Assembly (NCBI GenBank): GCA_038240875.1
Contig: JBBRGG010000046.1
Location: 1 to 17,261 of the forward strand
From: JBBRGG01 sp038240875
GTDB taxonomy: Bacteria > Planctomycetota > Phycisphaerae > Phycisphaerales > UBA1924
Direction of reading: 5' to 3'
Length of the DNA stretch: 17,261 nt
Each line of letters opens with the position of its first letter. The stretch's first letter is position 1. Below, one piece after another: positions 1-6,191 of the stretch. Under the pieces are notes generated by a model. That model was not told the DNA's origin and did not search any database. It worked only from the letters and a program-made list of their open reading frames with translations. Made by a program: the position numbers and the translations under genes.

Positions 1-716
1 TCCGGCATCACCATCGGCCTGCCCTCAAACCGTAATCGTGAAAATACCGCCATCCCAAAGTTATCTTCCCTCGGCATCGCCGCGAAATACTTCCATCGCT
101 CCTTCAACCACTCCGCCTCGCGCACATGCAACGCTTCGTCATACTCCACAATCAAGATCACATCCGGGTCATTCTCTAAGAGAAACGCGCGAAAGTCCTC
201 CGATCGCGCTCTGCTCCCAAGCGTGTTCAAGTTGGCAATCTTCAGCGTCGGCGCACTCGCCACCAAACCTTCTGGCCCAATATATGACAAAGCAGTCTGC
301 ACACCCATCAGCCTGTCATTCGGCCGAATCGCCATCATCACCGTCGGCCACACCATCACCACCGCCGCCACAACACCAATCGCCGACACCACCCACATCC
401 GCCGCGCCAACACAAGTACCGTTGCCAGCAACAACATCACTCCGCCCAAAAGATCAAACGTTCGCACCGAAAACGCGACCCACGTAAACATCGCGTTAAC
501 CCGCTGCCAACCCGTCGGCTCCACAACTACGTTCCGATCTAGATCAGGCAACAAAAACGCGAACGCAACCAGCGCCGATCCGCCCAGCACCCCCAGCACA
601 ACGCACAACGACCACAGCCGCGAAAGCAGCGATTTGTGCCGTTGGCTCGATTCGCCATTCGCTTTCAGGCTCTCTACTGCTTGTTCAGACTTTGTGTCAG
701 TGCGTGCAGCTTCCAT
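1..716 (-). CDS. Membrane-anchored endonuclease/exonuclease/phosphatase (EEP) family protein, 3' end cut by window edge
   Basis: The frame is open from an ATG at 716 to the left edge, giving 238 visible residues. AAGGA five to six bases upstream supports this start. A charged N-terminal tail of about 35 residues is followed by three hydrophobic helices, at roughly 37-57, 85-104 and 107-127. The start of a DNase I-like fold then follows: KIANLNTLG around 159-167 (metal-site Asn), DPDVILIVEYDE at 183-194 with the expected metal-binding Glu at 191, and GMAVFSR at 221-227. The catalytic His/Asp of the C-terminal half lie outside the window. In EEP proteins this fold hydrolyses phosphodiester or phosphomonoester bonds in nucleic acids, lipids or sugars; the substrate cannot be told here. 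The helix arrangement places the catalytic domain on one face of the inner membrane, probably outside. It follows the tRNA-binding gene by 71 bases on the same strand, so co-transcription is possible. Confidence 0.8.
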   Translation of the reverse strand, partial: MEAARTDTKSEQAVESLKANGESSQRHKSLLSRLWSLCVVLGVLGGSALVAFAFLLPDLDRNVVVEPTGWQRVNAMFTWVAFSVRTFDLLGGVMLLLATVLVLARRMWVVSAIGVVAAVVMVWPTVMMAIRPNDRLMGVQTALSYIGPEGLVASAPTLKIANLNTLGSRARSEDFRAFLLENDPDVILIVEYDEALHVREAEWLKERWKYFAAMPREDNFGMAVFSRLRFEGRPMVMP

Positions 717-787
717 AGGCTTCCTTATCGGCCACCACCACCACACACATCAGTAGCAAGACGAGCGCCAGACTCACTATCAATGGC

Positions 788-1264
788 TTATGAAACGATC
801 GCGCCTGGCCCAATCTCGCGCTCGGTAGTCAGGATCACCACTTCGCGATCAGCGTTCGGATTCGTTGGATCTTTCGGTGCAGACGACGCCGCCAACAACA
901 TCCCTCGCGATTCTTCACCACGAATAACCCGCGGCGCAAGATTCGCCACGATCACGATCCGCTTGCCCACAAGTTGCTCGGGCGTGTAGTGCTGGCGAAT
1001 CCCCGCACAAATCTGACGAGGCGTCCCGCTGCCATCATCAAGCTGCAACTTCCACAACCGATCCGCGCTCGGATGTGGCACACACGAAAGCACCGTCGCA
1101 ACCCGAAGGTCCACCTTGGCAAAGTCCTCGAACGTGATCTGCGCTTTGGTCGCCAAGCCTGTGGACGCAGCGGTTGCAGTTGGCACGACAACAGGCGCGA
1201 CAGTCGCGCTCGCCGAAGGAGTTAAGTCGGTTGCAGGCGTTATATTTGATCCAGAAGTAGACAT
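788..1264 (-). CDS. Stand-alone MetRS C-terminal-type tRNA-binding domain (MetG beta-like)
   Basis: The protein has 158 residues. Residues 1-40 are an Ala/Thr/Pro/Val-rich linker. From about 43 to the end is an OB-fold tRNA-binding domain: ITFEDFAKVDLRVATV, then ADRLWKLQLDDG, QICAGIRQHYTPEQLVGKR, IVIVANLAPRVIRG and GMLLAAS. This order and wording match the C-terminal domain of bacterial methionyl-tRNA synthetase more closely than CsaA. In that family the domain dimerises the synthetase or raises its affinity for tRNA. A separately encoded copy would act in trans as a beta subunit, or serve as a general tRNA/RNA-binding protein. I chose the ATG at 1264, with GGAG nine bases upstream. An in-frame TTG at 1279 overlaps that ribosome-binding site and is less likely. 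The N-terminal linker is unusual for a free-standing copy, which is normally about 110 residues. No catalytic synthetase gene lies in the window. Confidence 0.85.
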   Translation of the reverse strand: MSTSGSNITPATDLTPSASATVAPVVVPTATAASTGLATKAQITFEDFAKVDLRVATVLSCVPHPSADRLWKLQLDDGSGTPRQICAGIRQHYTPEQLVGKRIVIVANLAPRVIRGEESRGMLLAASSAPKDPTNPNADREVVILTTEREIGPGAIVS

Positions 1265-1558
1265 GTGAACAAGCTCCAAAATAAACAGTCAATTAAAAAA
1301 GTCATTTAAACAATCAAAGTAAAAAGTTAAGTTTAGCAGATACAAATCTTCTCACACACAAAAGAGCCCGCCTCACACAATCCCTACGTCTTCGCGTTGC
1401 ACAGCCGTCGGGCCTTTTTCTACTCCTTCTACGTCTTCATTCTGTGCGAATCTCAGTGCGAGCCATCATAGGAACTGAGCTTGGAACCGCAGTAGTAGCC
1501 GCAGCAAGAACCTCGCCAATCAAACACACCATCTGCTACGCCATCAAGGCTGATGGAT
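1265..1558. other. Intergenic region, AT-rich on its left side
   Basis: No convincing gene is seen in these 294 bases. Positions 1280-1345 are distinctly AT-rich compared with the flanking genes and could hold the promoter for the minus-strand tRNA-binding gene, but no pair of -35/-10 boxes is clear enough to call. A short direct repeat, CTACGTCTTC, occurs at 1384-1393 and 1429-1438. An inverted repeat is listed separately. Confidence 0.5.
1360..1419 (-). terminator. Possible terminator-like inverted repeat after the eight-gene block
   Basis: On the minus strand, AAAAAGGCCCG (1419-1409) is followed 38 bases later by CGGGCTCTTTT (1370-1360). The GC core pairs perfectly, the outer A/T part largely pairs, and the 3' arm ends in TTTT. 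It lies about 140 bases after the stop of the zinc-ribbon gene and before the tRNA-binding gene, where a transcript end would make sense. The long loop makes it a weak intrinsic terminator. Confidence 0.3.
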
Positions 1559-2794
1559 TTAAGGCCGCTGTATTTCAGGCTGCTGAACTTCAGGCTTAGG
1601 ACCTACAGGCGCTTCACTCGCTCGTTCACGTTCCACGTTCCCGCCGCTCATATTCGAGGTCGCCACGCCAGGCACAGTCCACGCACCCTCTCGAAAGATT
1701 GATTGCCTCGGATCAACGCCAAACGCGCGACCCACCGCTTCGGGATCAGGATCAACAACCACAGCCCCATGATCAACAACGACCTGCGCCGCCCACGATC
1801 GCTGGCCAACTCCAAGCAACAACGATTCCAGCCGAAGCTGATCGGTCAACTGCATCACCGACAAGTTCGGGCCCGGCGCACCCTGGCACGTTGTGCACGC
1901 ACGATACTCAGGCGGATTCACCCCTTGCTTCTTGACCGCTCGTGCGTTGCCACACTCCAAGCAAGGCCACCGCCCCGCTTCACGAATAATGTCTCGCGTC
2001 GTCGTGCTTGACATTCTTCGGATCATCCGATCCATCGCGCGAAACGTAGGCTCAACTGCTCGATCACCAAGAATTCTTCTCGCCCCGATCCCATCTCCCG
2101 CGCGAATCATTCCTATCGCCGTCGCGATCCGAAATGACGTTGAATCCGGCGTCCTGGCTTCCAAGGGTCCAAGCCAATCGGGCGTTGACTGCCTCGGGTC
2201 GAGCTTCTCTGCCAGCGCGAGCAGCCAAGGCGAATCACTCTCGCCCGGATCAAGATCCGCGAGCGCAACGCAAGCGCTACCCGCGATGACAGGCCGCATT
2301 GGATTGCGTGCAAGATCAAGGTTCATCGCGAGCACAAATAGTCTCGCCGCTACCTGCCGCGCCGCAATATTCCCCGGTGCCGCGTCGGCGACTTCTTCCG
2401 CCAACAAGTAATACGCCTCAGGCTCAGAAGGCGAAAGCGCACCCAGCCGTGCCTGCCACTGTGCATAGATCTTGGCGGTCTCTGCTTCCTTGGGTTTTTC
2501 ATTTCCTTCGCTGGAACTCGCGTCGGTTTGCCGCCTCGTGGGCTTTGTTCCAGTTGGTGCACTCGCTGGTTGGCCAGATATCTGATCTGGAGGCGCATCT
2601 GTCGGCTGCATGTTTGTACTGGGCTGATTGGTTATAGACTGACTGCCAGCAGGCTGTCCCGCCACTTCACGCGTGAACTGCGTACACACAGCCCCAGCAA
2701 TGCACGCATATCCCGCCATCGCAAAGAGCCTCGCTATGCCCGAACTTCTTTCTGCACTGCAGATATTTCGCCCATAAAAATTTCTAGAACTCAT
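1559..2794 (-). CDS. Exported or membrane-tethered protein with a double-CxxC zinc-ribbon-like motif, unknown function
   Basis: The protein has 411 residues and I do not recognise the family. Residues 21-40 form a moderately hydrophobic segment after a basic tail, consistent with a signal peptide or anchor; the cysteines there do not fit a good lipobox. Residues 45-105 are a Ser/Pro/Gln/Thr-rich linker. Residues 108-270 look helical, with TPR-like spacing of Ala and Leu. A zinc-ribbon-like motif follows: C278-x2-C281, eighteen residues, C300-x2-C303. After it comes a helical stretch (QLTDQLRLESLLLG), a Val-rich segment and a Pro-rich tail. I chose the ATG at 2794 because GGGGAGGA lies six bases upstream and it makes an ATGA overlap with the preceding stop. 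An upstream in-frame GTG at 2824 overlaps the previous gene further and is less likely. It is the last gene of the block and is probably translationally coupled to the 1118-residue protein. Confidence 0.75.
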   Translation of the reverse strand: MSSRNFYGRNICSAERSSGIARLFAMAGYACIAGAVCTQFTREVAGQPAGSQSITNQPSTNMQPTDAPPDQISGQPASAPTGTKPTRRQTDASSSEGNEKPKEAETAKIYAQWQARLGALSPSEPEAYYLLAEEVADAAPGNIAARQVAARLFVLAMNLDLARNPMRPVIAGSACVALADLDPGESDSPWLLALAEKLDPRQSTPDWLGPLEARTPDSTSFRIATAIGMIRAGDGIGARRILGDRAVEPTFRAMDRMIRRMSSTTTRDIIREAGRWPCLECGNARAVKKQGVNPPEYRACTTCQGAPGPNLSVMQLTDQLRLESLLLGVGQRSWAAQVVVDHGAVVVDPDPEAVGRAFGVDPRQSIFREGAWTVPGVATSNMSGGNVERERASEAPVGPKPEVQQPEIQRP

Positions 2795-5700
2795 TGTGAT
2801 TCCTCCCCAAGCCGCACCATCCACAGCCGCATGATCGCTCGTTCCCCAGCATGAACCTGAACAAAAATATGCTCCGCCGCTGCTCGTTCCCGCGATAGAT
2901 CATCGATGATCCCCTTGGCTTTGTCAGCGTCATCCGGCCTTTCCGCAACGATCACAAACGCCATTAATTCGGCGATGTTCGCCTCCTCAACCGCAAGCCG
3001 CTGGATCGAAGTCTTCGCCAATCGAAGCCGAGGCGATCTCGCCGCAGCAATCTGCGCCAACGACATCGGCTCTCGCCCCGTCGGCAGCGACGCATCCGCC
3101 CTGCGTTGCCACTCGCTCCGCACCATCATGATCGAAGCCACCGCCGTCGGCGGCTCATCCCGCCTCGTACCAATTACAACCCTGCTCGGGTCCGATGCCC
3201 GCACCAACAAGTCATACGCAACGTCAAACTCACGCGACAACGCTTCGACATCAATAAACTCTCGTCCCGCGAGCAATTCCAGCATCCGCGCAACCAGCAC
3301 ACGCCGAACCTCAAGCCGCCACGAAGCATCACGAACCGAAGGCAGCCTCGCGCTCGCCACCACTTCCACAAGCTCGCTGTTGTCGATGGTCACGGGAATA
3401 TTCGGCGCAAGATCCAGCATCGCACCGACAATCGCAATGTCCGATGACAAGCGTCTGACGATCTGCTGTGCATCTTGCCGAACTTGCTGCGGGCTGCCAC
3501 GCACAGCTTCAGACACAAGAATCCCCGCATCCATCCGCGTCAATTGCTGACCCACGCGACGAAGCAATTCGCGCCGCGCTGGTATGTTTACGCCCACGCT
3601 GATGTATTGCAACCCCCACCCTCCAGCTCCAGCAGCCCCGCCTCTCCCAGGCGTGTTGAGATAGAGCACACTCCCCGGCGCTACCCCCAGAGGCACCGGC
3701 GACCCCATAGCATTCACCGTCACCTGCGTCGGTCCCGTAGCGAGCGCAACAGGGAACGAATCGCCTGCCCACGCGTGCGCCGCCATCGCGTTCAAATGCG
3801 CCAAATATGCACCACGCGATAGTCTCTCAACCGGCGTCCCTTGCTGTGGCAGCGCAACCGCGATCCTCGCCGCATCCAACCACGTCTGCACTTGTGCAGA
3901 TCGTTCCCCCGACGCGCTCAAATTCCACACCGCCGAGTACCGATCACGCATCATCGACCGTTGCCCCGAATCCGCCGTGGGCGAAAGTACCATCGAAAGA
4001 TCAACCCCCGATGCGCCCGTTGAGTTCGCCAGCGCAACTGTGATCGCGTGCAAGTCGGAGCTTGTAACGCCCGGCGCATCAAACCACCGGACGAGCCTCG
4101 CGCGCGAAGCATCGCTCTCTCGCCACGTCACAAGCGTTGTGAGCGTGCCGATTACCTCGTACGCAGCTCGGTTCGCAATTGGATCTGGCCCGCGCAGCGA
4201 CAAGTCTTCAATAGCTTGTAAGATGCGCCGAGTGCCCTCGGCACTGCGCCCTTGTTCGCTCGCATCTATTGCCCTGGTCCACCCACGCCACGCTTCGATG
4301 AGCGTCGCGCGAAAGCTTGCTTCCGGATCCGGCACCGGTGGCATCATCACGCCCGTCATCTCGCCCGCCGCCGCAAGCGCCCCCATCCGAAAGGTCGAGT
4401 TCGACGAGCTCCAATTCATACCCAAAATCGCGGGCACAAGCCCATCAATCGTGCTCCGTACACCCGCAGGCACGTCCCGCTCACGATCAAGCCGCGCAAG
4501 CACGCCACCAGCAAACACACGCGACTGAGCTTGTTTGTTCGTGGGTATCGATGCAAGTTCCGTCGCACGCGAAACTGTTGCAAGCACACGCTGGATCGAT
4601 TCGCGGTCGCCGCTAAGCCGAAAGATGAGTTCAATAACCCCGTCCGCCGCCGCGGCGTGCCCGTCGGGCGTTGTTTCAATCCAAGCGATCGCCATCTCGG
4701 TAAACACAACATCAAAGCGTGCAAGCGCCGCCGCACGATCCGTCTCGATGCCCTGTGGCAACGATCGCAGATCACGCATCATGTCATCCCATCGACGCAT
4801 CCCCGCTGCTTGGCCAAATCCATTCGCACCCGTGGCCTCTGGCTTTAACGATCTCTGTCGTTGCTCGAACAAAGGCTTTGGTTGCGGCGTTCCTACGCCA
4901 GGCACCCGCTGGTTTGGATCGCGCGTGCTCGAAAGCGGCGCATCGTTCATCCCGGGCACACCAGCCAAATCGCCCAAACCTGCCTGTCCCGAAGCTGCCG
5001 CGCCAGCACCCCCCCCCGCACCTCCTCCCGCGCCGCCGCCGCCCTTCTTTGGCGAGAGCGCCACCACGCCAACAAGCAACACAACCAGCAGCAACAGCCC
5101 TACCCCGACAACGCCAGCACTCACCACGAGCAACCGCTTGGTCGGATCACGCTCGGGCACCGTCATCGCACGCACCCGCGCGATGGCTTCAGCTTCCGTG
5201 AGCATCGGCTTCCGCCGAACCGAAACGGTTGGCACGCCATTTGGCATGTGCTCAACAATAACTGAGCCGCCTCCAATTACGCCCACACTCTGGCCTACGT
5301 TGTCGCTTACTTTCTGGCCCCCGCTCCCCTGCACTACGCGCGATCGCACATTAACCTGCGCATGAGAGAGCAGCGAAGAAACTGGTGCTTCTCTCGCGAC
5401 TTCATTTCGCGACACAGTCTGCAAATCCGTCGGCATCGATGCCCGCGTGCGAAGCCTTGCTGGCTCAACACCAATCCGCTCAGCATCAACACCAATCGCT
5501 CCTGACGCGACACCCGTGCGCAGCACTGGCGCATTCTGCCTGGTAAAGCTCTGCATAGTCCGAATCAATTCCGCAGGCGACGCACCTTGGCTCTTGGCGA
5601 GCAACATCAAGTGCTTGCGTGATTCATCGTTCCACCCGCCGTGCATCCCAAGTACAAGATGCGCCATCGCCTCCAATGGCAAGCCTGTCCCTACGCTCAT

Positions 5701-6147
5701 TCCCACACCCTTCTCCACTCCCTTCCCCACACTCTTCCAAGTTACAGCCGCAATTCCTATATCATGTAGCGAGCCTGATCTTGGTGCTCCTGCCAAACCA
5801 ATCTCTTCGCTAGTAACTAAAGGGTTGCTCGTACCAGCTTCGCTTGTTAGTTGCTCGCCAATCGTCCGCCGTTGTCCCTGCGCGAGCACCTCACGTATCG
5901 CGTCGGCCGCCGCAGCATGCAGCAACATACGAAGCTGATCTGCTTCCTGCGAACCCGCCTCGGCATGCTCATTGACAAGAATCAACCGTGCTTGCAACGC
6001 TTCAACCACGCGCTCGGGTGTAAATGATCCGCTCGCATCCTTCATGCCCAGCAACGCAAAGTGATCTCCATGCGTAATAGATACGCCAAAGAACCGTTCC
6101 GTAGCAGTCTCCATCGGCCTTTGGTTATCGACTGATTCAGTCGTCAC
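2791..6147 (-). CDS. Large single-pass membrane protein with degenerate J-like N terminus and long periplasmic domain, unknown function
   Basis: The protein has 1118 residues. Residues 27-90 (DHFALLGM, then FTPERVVEALQARL, then a long Ala-rich helix) have the length and helix order of a J-domain but lack the HPD tripeptide, so this is at best a J-like fold. Residues 159-204 (GGWNDESRKHLMLLA onward) are another helical cytoplasmic segment. One strongly hydrophobic helix lies at about 339-364, preceded by basic residues and followed by KK and a Gly/Ala linker at 369-390. The remaining 730 or so residues are helix-rich, presumably periplasmic, and match nothing I know. I chose the GTG at 6147, with AAGGG seven bases upstream; an ATG at residue 12 (6114) is possible. 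It follows the TPR gene by 44 AT-rich bases and overlaps the next gene by four. The order suggests it couples a cytoplasmic event to the periplasmic part of the ExbB/ExbD system; this is inference. Confidence 0.75.
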   Translation of the reverse strand: MTTESVDNQRPMETATERFFGVSITHGDHFALLGMKDASGSFTPERVVEALQARLILVNEHAEAGSQEADQLRMLLHAAAADAIREVLAQGQRRTIGEQLTSEAGTSNPLVTSEEIGLAGAPRSGSLHDIGIAAVTWKSVGKGVEKGVGMSVGTGLPLEAMAHLVLGMHGGWNDESRKHLMLLAKSQGASPAELIRTMQSFTRQNAPVLRTGVASGAIGVDAERIGVEPARLRTRASMPTDLQTVSRNEVAREAPVSSLLSHAQVNVRSRVVQGSGGQKVSDNVGQSVGVIGGGSVIVEHMPNGVPTVSVRRKPMLTEAEAIARVRAMTVPERDPTKRLLVVSAGVVGVGLLLLVVLLVGVVALSPKKGGGGAGGGAGGGAGAAASGQAGLGDLAGVPGMNDAPLSSTRDPNQRVPGVGTPQPKPLFEQRQRSLKPEATGANGFGQAAGMRRWDDMMRDLRSLPQGIETDRAAALARFDVVFTEMAIAWIETTPDGHAAAADGVIELIFRLSGDRESIQRVLATVSRATELASIPTNKQAQSRVFAGGVLARLDRERDVPAGVRSTIDGLVPAILGMNWSSSNSTFRMGALAAAGEMTGVMMPPVPDPEASFRATLIEAWRGWTRAIDASEQGRSAEGTRRILQAIEDLSLRGPDPIANRAAYEVIGTLTTLVTWRESDASRARLVRWFDAPGVTSSDLHAITVALANSTGASGVDLSMVLSPTADSGQRSMMRDRYSAVWNLSASGERSAQVQTWLDAARIAVALPQQGTPVERLSRGAYLAHLNAMAAHAWAGDSFPVALATGPTQVTVNAMGSPVPLGVAPGSVLYLNTPGRGGAAGAGGWGLQYISVGVNIPARRELLRRVGQQLTRMDAGILVSEAVRGSPQQVRQDAQQIVRRLSSDIAIVGAMLDLAPNIPVTIDNSELVEVVASARLPSVRDASWRLEVRRVLVARMLELLAGREFIDVEALSREFDVAYDLLVRASDPSRVVIGTRRDEPPTAVASIMMVRSEWQRRADASLPTGREPMSLAQIAAARSPRLRLAKTSIQRLAVEEANIAELMAFVIVAERPDDADKAKGIIDDLSRERAAAEHIFVQVHAGERAIMRLWMVRLGEESQ
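2801..2808 (-). promoter_or_regulatory. Strong ribosome-binding site inside the preceding gene
   Basis: GGGGAGGA on the minus strand, six bases before the ATG at 2794 and inside the last codons of the 1118-residue gene. It decides the start of the zinc-ribbon gene and supports coupled translation across the ATGA overlap. Confidence 0.7.
5009..5017 (-). repeat. Homopolymer tract, nine G on the coding strand
   Basis: Nine consecutive C on the plus strand (G9 in the message) lie within the codons for A377-G380 of the 1118-residue membrane protein, in the Gly/Ala linker just after its membrane helix. Tracts of this length are slippage-prone. A one-base change would separate the cytoplasmic and membrane part from the periplasmic part. 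Confidence 0.8.
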
Positions 6148-6161
6148 ATCATCACCCTTAA

Positions 6162-6190
6162 TATATATAAATGTAACTTAGACACAACAA
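6162..6190 (-). promoter_or_regulatory. Possible internal promoter before the 1118-residue gene
   Basis: In the 44-base gap between the TPR gene and the membrane-protein gene, the minus strand reads TTGTTG (6190-6185), a 17-base spacer and TATATA (6167-6162), in a locally AT-rich stretch. The expected transcription start near 6155 falls on the ribosome-binding site of the GTG start. Such a transcript would therefore suit the alternative ATG at 6114 better, or the site may be inactive. Confidence 0.25.
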
Positions 6191-6191
6191 C

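Noticed and set aside
4535..5365. 276-residue plus-strand open frame opposite the 1118-residue gene
   Set aside because: Pro/Ala/Thr/Ser-rich low-complexity product expected from the antisense of a Gly-rich coding region; no family recognised.
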